A DNA stretch of 64,000 nt from Dehalococcoidia bacterium. GTDB lineage: Bacteria; Chloroflexota; Dehalococcoidia; Bin125. Under the pieces are notes generated by a model. It had not been told where the DNA came from. It was given only the letters and a program-made list of their open reading frames with translations, and did no database searches. Of the stretch, positions 40,661 through 50,205 are shown piece by piece. Position numbers and translations under genes: made by a program. The stretch lies in contig JAJDXE010000005.1 in assembly GCA_022825265.1 (NCBI GenBank), positions 62,001 to 126,000 on the forward strand. The letters are read 5' to 3'. Position 1 is the first letter of the stretch; each line of letters starts with the position of its first letter.

Positions 40661-42061
40661 TCAGCTTTGCGGGGTCCCAGCCTCGTAGAAGGCGGCCCCG
40701 CGCTTGTCCAATGATATGTCGATGTTCTCCCTCTCCGACCTGCCGTCCGGATAGTGAAATTCCAGCACGATCCGCCCCCGATGCGACCCCTCCGGCACCC
40801 CGCCGGCCGCTGCCGAGAGCTGGATCACCGACCCCTGCGGCCCAGACGCAAACGAGTACCCGCTCCCCAGCGCCACCCCGGCCTGCAAACCCACCGACAG
40901 CCAGCTCGGAGCGCTCACCACCCGCCAGGCCAGCAATCCGCTCCCCGCGTTCTCAATCCGCAACCCAACCCCGCCCTGCGACAGAACACTCGAGGAAAGC
41001 TCAAGCTCGCGCTCCAACCCCGCCAGCATCGGCATCCCCAGCAAAGCATCCCGGTCCGCATCCACTCCGCCGTACGTCAAACTCGCCGACACCGCCCCCG
41101 ACGGCAGACTCATGTGCATCCGTTCCCGAATCTGGTCAAACGTCTGCCAGAACACATCCGGATCCAGCGCCCCGCCCGGCGTGGTCAGTCTCGCCACATC
41201 GGGCAGCACCACCGGATGAGGATCCCACAACCGCTGACCCCCAACCACCGGAGGATTGATCACGCAACCCAGCACCCGCTCCTGGTACGGGTAGTCCCAG
41301 TAGTCGCTTCTGTCGGCATCGCAGTCGTACGGCTGTCGGCCAGGATCGTATGTCGGGTTGCCGGGATGGTTAATCCAGGCCCAGCCGTTGTACGCCCACA
41401 GCGCGAAGTACCACGACTCGATGAAGCTTGGATCGCTCTCGCCCACCACCGGGAAGTAGTCCTCGTTCCATTTCTCCGCCAGGATCCGCGCGCCTGCCGC
41501 AATGTTGTAGGCAAAGTGCGAGCCCGCCAACGCTTCGTAGCGCGACGGCAACCCGCCGTCATTGTGAATCGTGCTCGTGATCTGCATGATCCCGTACCCG
41601 CAGTCCGGCGAGAGCAACGGCGGCCCCAGCGTGCCCCAATCGACGTTCAACGGAGCCATCGCAATCTTGCTCTCAATCCACGCGATCGCGTACAGCAACT
41701 GAGCCGGGATCGTCGCGGAAGCGTCCGCTCGCCGCGGCTCACCCACGGTCAGCGTCGGCAATCGGAAGTCCTGGTCGTGGGGGAACAGCCGATCCGCTGC
41801 CGCGAGCCGCAGCGTCTCCAGATACGTTTGGCGCGACATTTGCGCCTCGAACGATTGCAACGCGAACGGAGGTCCGCCGCCGCTGTACCGGCAACTCGTC
41901 GGAGCCGCCTCCGCCCCGCTCCAGATCTCGATCGTCGTCGCCCCACGAGGCGCCAACACGCCGAGCAACGCCGCGATCAACACCACCAACCCGAGCGTCA
42001 ACCAGAGCAGCAACCGTCGCCGGCGGCGTGGCTTGTACCTGGACCCATCCACTCGCAACAT
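40661..42061 (-). CDS. Lytic-transglycosylase-like membrane-anchored protein
   Basis: The 466 residues start MLRVDGSRYKPRRRRRLLLW with a basic N-terminus and one transmembrane helix (LLLWLTLGLVVLIAALLGVL). An SLT-like lysozyme domain has LLYAIAWIESK (putative catalytic Glu) and GYGIMQIT, with long loops and several Cys. The C-terminal ~150 residues form a beta-rich domain. It could trim peptidoglycan during growth. A start at 42202 was rejected because the N-terminal 47 residues are low-complexity and lack a ribosome site. It ends at the tRNA 5' base. Confidence 0.8.
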   Translation of the reverse strand: MLRVDGSRYKPRRRRRLLLWLTLGLVVLIAALLGVLAPRGATTIEIWSGAEAAPTSCRYSGGGPPFALQSFEAQMSRQTYLETLRLAAADRLFPHDQDFRLPTLTVGEPRRADASATIPAQLLYAIAWIESKIAMAPLNVDWGTLGPPLLSPDCGYGIMQITSTIHNDGGLPSRYEALAGSHFAYNIAAGARILAEKWNEDYFPVVGESDPSFIESWYFALWAYNGWAWINHPGNPTYDPGRQPYDCDADRSDYWDYPYQERVLGCVINPPVVGGQRLWDPHPVVLPDVARLTTPGGALDPDVFWQTFDQIRERMHMSLPSGAVSASLTYGGVDADRDALLGMPMLAGLERELELSSSVLSQGGVGLRIENAGSGLLAWRVVSAPSWLSVGLQAGVALGSGYSFASGPQGSVIQLSAAAGGVPEGSHRGRIVLEFHYPDGRSERENIDISLDKRGAAFYEAGTPQS

Positions 42062-42240
42062 CAACCCGTCGGCCCCGCCAGGCCGTGCCAAGCCGCGCGG
42101 CAAAACGCGATGACGCGTGGCGCCACGCGTTCCGACTCTACCATGCACTCCCCTGCATCGACGCTGCGATACTGTGAGCGACAAACGAGGCGGAGCCCGC
42201 ATTCGGACCGCCTCATCCAGGGCGTGGACAGGAGGTGCGC

Positions 42241-43269
42241 GTGGCGCGCATTGCGATTATCGGTCTCGGCTACATCGGCGGTTCCATCGGCATGGGACTG
42301 CGAGCAGCCAAGCTCCGCGACACCGAGATCGTCGGCTTCGACGACTGGCGCGCCGCTCGTCGTGCCGCCGATAAACAGGACGCGGTCGACCAGGTCGCCG
42401 GCAGCCCCAGGGACGCCGTCGACGGTGCCGGACTCGTCATCCTCGCGACTCCGCCGGCAGCAACCTCGGAGCTGCTCGAAGAGATCGCCCCGGCGCTCGG
42501 ACGCGGCGCAGCCGTGACCGACACCGCCGCATCCAAGGTCAAGATTGAGGGCTGGGCAAGCAACCACCTGCCCAATGGCGTCTCCTTCATCGGTGGACAC
42601 CCAATGGCCGGCGATGCCTCCGCCTTCGGCATCGACCAGTCCAGCCCCGACCTCTTCCGAGGCAAGCGCTGGTTCCTCAGCCCCTCGCCTTCCGCCTCCG
42701 ACAGCGCCGTCAAATCCGTCCTCGGTATGGTCCGAGAACTCGGCGCGGCCCCACACTTTCTCAGCGCCGAAGAGCACGACTACGTTGTCGCCGGTGTCTC
42801 CCACCTGCCTTTGGTCGTCTCGACCGCACTGTTCACGATGCTGCGCAGATCAGACGGCTGGCCCGACTTTGGCCGCGCCGCCGGCGAGACCTTCCGCGCC
42901 ATGACGGCCTACAACTCCGGCGACCCCAGCACCACGACCGAGATCGCGGTGACCAACAAGGAGCAGGTGCAGCACTGGATCGACCGATTCGTGGTCGAAC
43001 TGAATCGCGTCCGTAACCTCCTCGACGAAGAGGAGGAACAGGTCTTCATGGAATACTCGGCCGCGCAAATCAACCACGCCAAGTTCCTCGGCGGCGACGA
43101 CATGGACCCCGACGCCGGCGCCCAGCCTGACATTCCCGACGCCACCTCGCAGATGGCCGCCCTGCTCATCAGCCCGCGCCTCTACGACCGCGTGCGCAAG
43201 ATGACCAAGCGCAGCGAAGAGCGCGAGAAAGAGCGTGAGGCCCGAGGCCGTCGCTGGGGACGCGGCTAG
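42241..43269 (+). CDS. tyrA: Prephenate/arogenate dehydrogenase
   Basis: This oxidises prephenate or arogenate toward tyrosine. The 342 residues have GLGYIGGS for NAD(P), ILATPPAATSE, TDTAASKV, and GGHPMAGDASAFGID with the catalytic His. GTG 42241 is preferred: aggagg (42230-42235) sits 5 nt before it and overlaps the alternative GTG 42235. The Lys/Glu/Arg-rich tail is extra. It is the first gene of the aromatic supraoperon, 15 bp before aroA. Confidence 0.93.
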   Translation: MARIAIIGLGYIGGSIGMGLRAAKLRDTEIVGFDDWRAARRAADKQDAVDQVAGSPRDAVDGAGLVILATPPAATSELLEEIAPALGRGAAVTDTAASKVKIEGWASNHLPNGVSFIGGHPMAGDASAFGIDQSSPDLFRGKRWFLSPSPSASDSAVKSVLGMVRELGAAPHFLSAEEHDYVVAGVSHLPLVVSTALFTMLRRSDGWPDFGRAAGETFRAMTAYNSGDPSTTTEIAVTNKEQVQHWIDRFVVELNRVRNLLDEEEEQVFMEYSAAQINHAKFLGGDDMDPDAGAQPDIPDATSQMAALLISPRLYDRVRKMTKRSEEREKEREARGRRWGRG

Positions 43270-43284
43270 GGAAGCAAGAGCTCC

Positions 43285-44586
43285 GTGAGCGACAGCGTCA
43301 ACGTCGAACCGAGCGGCCCGCTCAGGGGCGAGTTGCGAGTCCCCGGCGACAAGTCGATCTCGCATCGCGCCCTGATTTGCAATGCCCTCGCCGAGGGCGA
43401 GGCGCAAATCACCGGCCTGCTCGACAGCGCCGACTGCCGCTCGACCATCGCCTGCCTGCGTCAATGGGGCGTCGAATTCAAGGAAACCGGCGACCGCCTG
43501 ATCGTGCGAAGTCCCGGGCAGAGCGCGTTCCACCCGGCCGCCGACACGCTCGATTGCGGCAACAGCGGAACCTCGATCCGCCTGCTCACCGGCGTCGCCG
43601 CCGGACTCCCCTTCCGCAGCGACTTCGACGGAGACGCATCGCTCCGCCAGCGACCCATGCGCCGAGTCCTCGACCCGCTCGCCCAAATGGGAGCGTCGGT
43701 ATCCGACGCCAACACCGCCCCGTACTGGGTCGACGGCTCAAACGAAACCCTGCAAGGCTTCAACGGCGAAATCGCCGTCGCGAGCGCACAGGTCAAGAGC
43801 TGCATCGTCTTCGCCGCACTGCGAGCCAACCAGCCCAGCCGAATCGTCGAGCCTGGCCCCTCAAGAGATCACACCGAGCGCATGCTGATCGCAATGGGCG
43901 CAGACATCGAGGTCGACGGCCCCGCAATCTCGGTCCGACCCGGAGCAACCCTCCAGCCCCAGGACGTCCAAGTGCCCGGCGACGTTAGCGCCGCCGCATT
44001 CTGGATGATCGCAGCCGCAATGGTCCCCGGATCCGAAATCCTGCTCCCAAACGTCGGAGTCAACCCGCGCCGCACCGGAGTCATCGATGTGCTCCGAGAC
44101 ATGGGCGCGCAAATCGATCTGACCAACCAGCGCGAAATGTCGGGAGAGCCAGTCGCCGACATCGTCGTCCGGGGATCGCAACTGCGATCGACCGTCATCG
44201 ACGGAGACACCGTCGTTCGAGCAGTAGACGAGATTCCCGCGCTGGCCGTCGCAGCAGCACTGGCCGGCGGCGTCACCGAAATCCGCGACGCCGCAGAACT
44301 CCGCGTCAAGGAATCCGACCGCATCGCCACGACCTCGGCGCTGCTCCAGGCAATGGGCATCCAGATCGACGAATGGAGCGACGGCATGCGAATCTTCGGC
44401 GGCAACCTGCGCGGCGCAACTGTCGATTCCCACGGAGACCATCGCCTCGCCATGGCCGCCGCCGTCGCGGCCCTCGCCGCCGACCCGGAGTCGGGTCCGA
44501 CAACAATCAACGGCGCTTCCGCCGTCGACATCTCCTACCCCACCTTCTGGCAAGACCTCCATCAACTGCGTCATGTCCCGGTCTGA
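43285..44586 (+). CDS. aroA: 3-phosphoshikimate 1-carboxyvinyltransferase
   Basis: EPSP synthase, the sixth step of the shikimate pathway. The 433 residues contain VPGDKSISHRAL with Lys23, GNSGTSIRLLTG, RQRPMRRVLDPLAQMG, LRVKESDRI and DSHGDHRLAMA. All ligands for shikimate 3-phosphate and PEP seem kept. The 3' end overlaps the gmk-like gene by 14 bp. No sign of transfer. Confidence 0.96.
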   Translation: MSDSVNVEPSGPLRGELRVPGDKSISHRALICNALAEGEAQITGLLDSADCRSTIACLRQWGVEFKETGDRLIVRSPGQSAFHPAADTLDCGNSGTSIRLLTGVAAGLPFRSDFDGDASLRQRPMRRVLDPLAQMGASVSDANTAPYWVDGSNETLQGFNGEIAVASAQVKSCIVFAALRANQPSRIVEPGPSRDHTERMLIAMGADIEVDGPAISVRPGATLQPQDVQVPGDVSAAAFWMIAAAMVPGSEILLPNVGVNPRRTGVIDVLRDMGAQIDLTNQREMSGEPVADIVVRGSQLRSTVIDGDTVVRAVDEIPALAVAAALAGGVTEIRDAAELRVKESDRIATTSALLQAMGIQIDEWSDGMRIFGGNLRGATVDSHGDHRLAMAAAVAALAADPESGPTTINGASAVDISYPTFWQDLHQLRHVPV

Positions 44587-45271
44587 CCCGCAGCCTGAGC
44601 CCGCACCGCTCGTCGTCGTCGTCTCCGGCCCCTCCGGAGCGGGCAAGGACACCGTGATCGAGGAAGCCCTCGCCCTCGACCCATCGCTCTCGAAAGTCGC
44701 GACCGCCAAAACCCGAGCGCCGCGGCCCGGCGAGATCGAGGGCGTCCACCACGTCTTCCTTAGCGACGACGAATTCGAGCGTTGGATTGCCGAGGACGCC
44801 TTCCTCGAGCACGTCAACATCTACGGTCATCGCAGCGGCGTGCCCAAGGCCGCCGTCGAGGACTTGCTCAGCCAGGGCCGGACCCCAATCCTCCGCACCG
44901 ATGTCGAGGGCGCGCGCACCCTCAAGGCCAACCTGCCCTCGCCCCTGCTCGTCTTCGTCACCGCCCCAGACATCGATTCACTCGAACGCCGAATGCGCGC
45001 CCGCGCTGCCGAAACCGAGACCGAGATCGCCGCCCGCCTCGCCGAGGCCCAAGCTGAAATGGCCGCGGTCGACTGGTTCGACCTCGTCATCGTCAACAAC
45101 GACGACTCCCACCACGCAGCGGCCCAACGATTAGTCAAAGCCATCGCTGCCGCAAGACGAGAGAGAACAAGACCTCCCCCTCTGGGGGAGGTGCCCCGGA
45201 GGGGCGGAGGGGGCGGCCGCAGTGCTGCCGCCGGCGACTCAGATGCTGACTCTGTCGCCTCCGACCTTTGA
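44573..45271 (+). CDS. gmk: Guanylate kinase-like P-loop kinase
   Basis: The 232 residues fit guanylate kinase: VVVSGPSGAGKDTVIEEAL, ATAKTRAPRPGEIEGVHHVF, FLEHVNIYGHRSGVPKAAVE and LRTDVEGARTLK. Typical GMK has S-x-T-T-R here, and the Ala/Lys substitution leaves GMP binding in doubt. The real domain ends near residue 195, and the Gly/Arg-rich tail from about residue 201 is encoded by a palindromic element. Its place between aroA and trpE is unusual; aroA is more often beside cmk. Confidence 0.82.
   Translation: MSRSDPQPEPAPLVVVVSGPSGAGKDTVIEEALALDPSLSKVATAKTRAPRPGEIEGVHHVFLSDDEFERWIAEDAFLEHVNIYGHRSGVPKAAVEDLLSQGRTPILRTDVEGARTLKANLPSPLLVFVTAPDIDSLERRMRARAAETETEIAARLAEAQAEMAAVDWFDLVIVNNDDSHHAAAQRLVKAIAAARRERTRPPPLGEVPRRGGGGGRSAAAGDSDADSVASDL
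45173..45216 (+). repeat. GC-rich palindromic element in the gmk-like gene (copy F)
   Basis: cctccccctctgggggagg, then tgccccggaggggcggaggg and ggcgg. It is read as RPPPLGEVPRRGGGGGR at the C-terminus, and the true family end lies just upstream. Same orientation as the others, same reading frame as copy E. Confidence 0.8.
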
Positions 45272-45295
45272 CAACGCCCCCATCTCCCGTACCAT
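45268..45295 (+). promoter_or_regulatory. Internal promoter for trpE and downstream genes
   Basis: TTGACA (45268-45273) overlaps the gmk stop, and TACCAT (45290-45295) follows after a 16-bp spacer. Transcription would begin near 45302, giving a leader of about 200 nt before trpE. Confidence 0.55.
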
Positions 45296-45301
45296 TCGCT
45301 C

Positions 45302-45499
45302 AGGAACTGAACCGTACGAGGCCGACGATGCCAATCAGCAACTCAGGCATTTGTGGCGACGCAAGGACGCGAACGCGTCCGAGGGCGCAGTGTCACACCT
45401 CGGGCGGACAGGGGGTCTGGCGACGCGACATCTGATTCGCAACGCCTCGGGGCGCATCGACCGAATGTGCAACCGCCCCTGATCTCTGGAGTTCCGCTC
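45302..45499 (+). promoter_or_regulatory. trpE leader, possible attenuation or T-box-like region
   Basis: The roughly 198-nt untranslated leader has a perfect ggacgcg/cgcgtcc hairpin (45365-45380), a gatgcc/ggcatt stem-loop before it, and a TGGC within cagggggtctggcgacgcg that could pair with a GCCA tRNA-Trp end. It lacks a run of Trp codons and a clear terminator, so class assignment stays open. Confidence 0.3.
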
Positions 45500-47008
45500 A
45501 TGCCCGCATCTGGCCTCACCACTCCCAGCCTGGAGGAGTTCAGGCAACTCGCCGCCGACGCGCGTGCGTCCGGCAGCGGCAACTACGCCGCCATCTACCG
45601 CGAAGTCCTCGCCGACCTCGAAACCCCCGTCTCCGCCTTCCTCAAGGTCAAGCGCGGCGCCTACTCCTTCCTCCTCGAATCGGTTGAAGGCGGCGAGCGT
45701 CCCAGCCGCTACTCCTTCATCGGTACCGAGCCCTATCGCATCTTCCGAGCCCCCTCAGGCGGAGCAGTCGATCCGCTGAACGAGATCGAAGCCGAACTCG
45801 ATCGCTTCGATCTCGTCCCCAATCCCGACCTGCCCCCGTTTCACGGAGGCGCAGTCGGCTACCTCAGCTACGAAGCGATCCGCCACTTCGAGCCTCGCGT
45901 CCAGCCCGCCGACTCCGACCCGCACGGCCTGCCCGAGGCGCTCTTCCAGTTCGTCGACACGGTGCTGCTCTTCGATCACCTCAAGCACGTCATCAAGGTC
46001 GTCACCCACGCCCGACTCGACGGCGATGTCGACTCCGCCTACCGAGCCGCCGAGTTCCGCATCGATCAACTGGTTGAGCGGCTCCAGTCCGGCCCGCCGA
46101 TCCCACCCACGGACGCGCCGGAACCGTCCGGCCACTCCGCCGCCATTCGCTCCAACATGGAGCGCGAGGCCTACTTCTCCGACGTCAAGCAGATTATCGA
46201 CTACGTCATCGCCGGCGACATCATCCAGTGCGTCTACTCCCAGCGCTTCTCCCGCGACACCTTCGTCCACCCCTTCAACGTTTACCGGACCCTGCGCACG
46301 GTCAACCCGTCGCCCTATACCTACTACCTCGAGATGGACGATCACCAGATCGTCGGAACCTCCCCCGAGCTGCTCGTCATCGTCGAGGACGGCAAAGTCT
46401 CGACCCACCCGATCGCCGGCACTCGACGCCGCGGACTGGATGACGACGAAGACCGGGCCCTTGAAGCCGAGCTCCGCGCCGACGAGAAGGAAATCGCCGA
46501 ACACGTGATGCTGCTCGACCTCGGACGCAACGACATCGGCCGAGTCGCCAAGCCCGGCACGGTCCGCGTGACCCAGGAGCTCGACGTCGAGCGCTACAGC
46601 CACGTCATGCACCTCGTCTCGCACGTCGAAGCAGAACTGGCCGACGGCGCGACCTCCTTCGACGCCGTCCGCGCCACCTTCCCCGCAGGCACGGTCTCTG
46701 GCGCGCCCAAGATTCGCGCCATGGAGATCATCTCCGAGCTGGAAGAAGACCAGCGCGGACCCTACGCCGGCGCGCTGGGCTACTTCGGCTTCGGCGGCAA
46801 CATGGAGACCGCCATCACCATCCGCACGATCATCATGCAGGACGGAGTCGCCTCGGTGCAGGCCGGCGGTGGAATCGTCTACGACTCCAAGCCGACCTTC
46901 GAGTTCGAGGAAACCGTGAACAAGGCGATGGGCATGTTCACCGCGCTCGACCTGGCCGAAGAACGATCGCGTGCCGGCGCAGCCTCCGGCGGGTCACGGG
47001 GCTACTGA
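45500..47008 (+). CDS. trpE: Anthranilate synthase component I
   Basis: This converts chorismate plus ammonia to anthranilate. The 502 residues have SFLLESVEGGERPSRYSFIG (LLES, the Trp feedback site), QRFSRDTFVHPFNVYR, VGTSPELLV, HPIAGTRRRG, GRNDIGR and YFGFGGNMETAI. ATG 45500 is chosen with a ggag site; the earlier ATG at 45353 adds a basic low-complexity stretch. Its stop shares one base with the Nudix-like start. Confidence 0.95.
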   Translation: MPASGLTTPSLEEFRQLAADARASGSGNYAAIYREVLADLETPVSAFLKVKRGAYSFLLESVEGGERPSRYSFIGTEPYRIFRAPSGGAVDPLNEIEAELDRFDLVPNPDLPPFHGGAVGYLSYEAIRHFEPRVQPADSDPHGLPEALFQFVDTVLLFDHLKHVIKVVTHARLDGDVDSAYRAAEFRIDQLVERLQSGPPIPPTDAPEPSGHSAAIRSNMEREAYFSDVKQIIDYVIAGDIIQCVYSQRFSRDTFVHPFNVYRTLRTVNPSPYTYYLEMDDHQIVGTSPELLVIVEDGKVSTHPIAGTRRRGLDDDEDRALEAELRADEKEIAEHVMLLDLGRNDIGRVAKPGTVRVTQELDVERYSHVMHLVSHVEAELADGATSFDAVRATFPAGTVSGAPKIRAMEIISELEEDQRGPYAGALGYFGFGGNMETAITIRTIIMQDGVASVQAGGGIVYDSKPTFEFEETVNKAMGMFTALDLAEERSRAGAASGGSRGY

Positions 47009-47703
47009 TGCCGGAGTCCCTGATCATCGGCTACGGCGTCGTCTTCGACGACGCCGGACGCGTGCTGCTATTGCGCCGCCGCCAGCACGAAGCGCTCTGG
47101 CCAGGACGATGGTGGCTGCCCGGTGACGTCACGCCACTCAGCGAGGAGCCCGACGACACCGTCCCCCGTCTCTTCGAGCATCTGCTCCGTCAGCGAATCC
47201 GAGCCGGATACGCTCACACCGTCTACGGCGAGGAACCGTCCAGCGGCCGACACACCGTCCACAACGCCTACGTCGTCACCGTCGAGGAGTCGATCGAAGG
47301 CGCGCCCGCGGACGAGACCAATCCGTTCGACGCGATGGAATGGTGGGAAGTTACGGCCGCCGTCGCTGAGCTGCCAGAGCAGCAAGCAGAGTTGCTCGGA
47401 ACCGTCGTCCAGCGTCGCGAGTCCGGCTGGGACTTCGACGCCGACTCAACCCTCGACACCCTCTTCGGCGGCAGGGAGATCGAACAGCCCGCGACGCAAG
47501 CAGCGGTCGGAGCGCTGCCGCCCGAAGGTCTCACGCCGAAGCTTGAAGCGCTGGTCCAACTCGCGCTCAGCGCCGCACTGGATTCGGACGCAAGCATCGA
47601 ACGCGATCGGCAAGCCGCGCGCGAGCTGGGATGGTCGAGCGAGGAACTGGATCGAACCATGGAACTCGGCGCTCGCGCACGGGCGAGCCGACCGCCTGCC
47701 TAG
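47008..47703 (+). CDS. Nudix-fold protein with degenerate Nudix box
   Basis: The 231 residues begin with GYGVVFDDAGRVLLLRRRQH and WPGRWWLPGDVTPLSEEPDD, as in Nudix hydrolases. The box then reads PRLFEHLLRQRI, and the REUxEE glutamates are mostly gone. Residues about 170-225 (LVQLALSAALDSDASIERDR) resemble the start of a carboxymuconolactone-decarboxylase domain. It is coupled to trpE by a TGATG overlap. Activity uncertain. Confidence 0.7.
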   Translation: MPESLIIGYGVVFDDAGRVLLLRRRQHEALWPGRWWLPGDVTPLSEEPDDTVPRLFEHLLRQRIRAGYAHTVYGEEPSSGRHTVHNAYVVTVEESIEGAPADETNPFDAMEWWEVTAAVAELPEQQAELLGTVVQRRESGWDFDADSTLDTLFGGREIEQPATQAAVGALPPEGLTPKLEALVQLALSAALDSDASIERDRQAARELGWSSEELDRTMELGARARASRPPA

Positions 47704-47743
47704 AATGCGCGCCAACGAGCGCAAGATGAAATGAGGAACTGAA

Positions 47744-48539
47744 ATGACGACTCACGCAGAACGACGCAAGGCGGGCAGTGAGTTGTTGGCCGAGATGACC
47801 GGTCAGCCGCTCGGCTTCGCCGCCGCCGCCGAGCAACGCACCGGAGCCTTCGGCAGCTACGTCGTCGACTACATCTTCGGCCAGGTCTGGCAGGGAGACG
47901 AACTCTCGCGCCGCGACCGCAACATCGTCGCGCTGGCCATGCTGGGCGCACTCGAGCGCCTGCAGGCCGTCCAGTTCCACGCCAGCTTCGGTCCCGCCAA
48001 CGGCGTGACTCGCGAGGAAATGACCGAGATCGCGCTCCAGATCGCCGGTTATTCCGGGTTCCCTGCTGGCAACGAGATGATCAACGTCCTCGTCGGGGCC
48101 TGGAGCAAGGCCGACGGCGAGCCTTACCAGATCCCGCCGGCCGACTACAAGGATGACGACCAGCGCCACCGCGACGCGGTTGACGTGATGCGCACGCTCA
48201 ACGGACGCGAGGAAGCCCAGGATCCGGCCGAGGCGCTGGCCGGAATGGAGAGGATCGGGCCGGTCGGCAAGCTCGCCTTCGAGTTTGCCTTCGGCGACCT
48301 CTGGTCCCGCTCGCAGCTCTCGCGCCGCGACCGCTCGCTGGTCGTCGTCTCGATCCTGGTCGCCCTGAACAAGACCGAAGAGCTGCAGTTCCACATCCCC
48401 GGCGCCCTCAATCACGGCGTTACCGAGACCGAACTCCAGGGCGTCATGGCCACCGCCGCGCCCTACTGCGGATTCCCTCGCGCCGTCGAGGGCTACCGCA
48501 CCCTGGCGCGCATCCTGAGAGAACGGGAGGCTGCCCAAG

Positions 48540-48550
<11 letters not shown>
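47744..48550 (+). CDS. Carboxymuconolactone decarboxylase-like protein, two CMD domains
   Basis: The 268 residues contain two AhpD/CMD-like repeats: [20 protein letters not shown] and [20 protein letters not shown], each followed by an ELQFH/AVQFH helix and G-V-T-x-x-E. The CxxC pair of AhpD peroxidases is absent, pointing to the decarboxylase type. It overlaps trpG by 11 bp. Its link to tryptophan synthesis is not evident. Confidence 0.85.
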
Positions 48551-49140
<590 letters not shown>

Positions 49141-49148
<8 letters not shown>

Positions 49149-50205
49149 TGGAGATCTCAGCGCGGCCCTCGACGCCGTGATCGACGAGCAACGCAGTCTG
49201 TCCGATGCTGAGGCATCGGCCGCAATGGACGCCCTGATGTCCGGCGAAGCCGACGAAATCCAGGCGTCCGCCTTGCTCACTGGCCTCCGCATGAAAGGCG
49301 AATCGGTCGATGAGGTCGTCGGTCTCGCCCGCGCAATGCGCGAACACGCGCTGCGAGTCGACCTCTCCGACTTACCCCGTCTCGCCGACACCGCCGGCAC
49401 CGGCGGATCGGGCAAGCACACCTTCAACTCGTCCACGGCCGCTGGATTCGTCCTCGCCGGATGCGGCGTGCCGGTAGCAAAACACGGCAATCGAGCCATG
49501 TCCTCCAACGTCGGCAGCGCCGACGTCCTCGAAGCTCTGGGTGGACAGATCAGCGTCAACCCCGATCAGGCAGCGCAACTCATCCGCGAGGTCGGCTTCG
49601 GCTTCCTCTTCGCCCAGGCATTCCACCCCGCCATGCGATTCGTCGCCCCCATCCGTCGCCGCATCGGCGTCCGAACCGTGTTCAACATCCTCGGCCCCCT
49701 CACCAATCCAGCCCGAGCCACCCACCAACTGATCGGCGTCGCCCGACCCGAATTGGGACCGTTGATGGCCACGGCACTGGGCAGGCTCGGCGTCCAACGC
49801 GGCCTCGTCGTCCACGGACATGAAGGCCTGGACGAGGTCTCTCCCTCAGGCGAGACAACCTGCTGGCAGGTCGACGGCGAAGAGCTCACCGAGTTCACCG
49901 TCTCCCCCCAGGATTTCCAGATTCGCCCCGTACCGCTCTCTGCCGTGCGCGGCGGCGGCACCGCTGAGGAATCGGCAACCATGATGCGAGAGGTCCTGGG
50001 CGGCAAGACCTCCGCGCTGACGGGCTTCGTCACGCTCAACGCCGCCGCCGGCCTGCTCGCCGCCGAGGAAGTCCCAACCTTCTCCGAGGGTGTCAGCCGA
50101 GCCGCCGAGTGCATCGACGATCAGCGAGCCCTGCGTAAGCTGGAATTGTGGGTGGAACGCTCTCAAGCCATCGCCGCCGAAAGCGAAGCGACAGAGGCGA
50201 CATAA
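49141..50205 (+). CDS. trpD: Anthranilate phosphoribosyltransferase
   Basis: This transfers PRPP ribose to anthranilate. The 354 residues have [59 protein letters not shown] and NPA for PRPP and Mg binding. A GTG start overlaps trpG. Its TAA shares one base with the trpC ATG. Confidence 0.96.

Noticed and set aside
40754..42517. 587-codon plus frame over the transglycosylase-like gene
   Set aside because: Arg/Gln/His-rich shadow; the minus strand has a membrane helix and SLT motifs.
6250..45216. CRISPR array from the repeated GC elements
   Set aside because: Copies are kilobases apart, palindromic, partly inside genes, with no spacers and no cas genes.
45353..45499. 49-codon N-terminal extension of trpE
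   Set aside because: Basic low-complexity sequence without homology to TrpE; ATG 45500 has a ribosome site.
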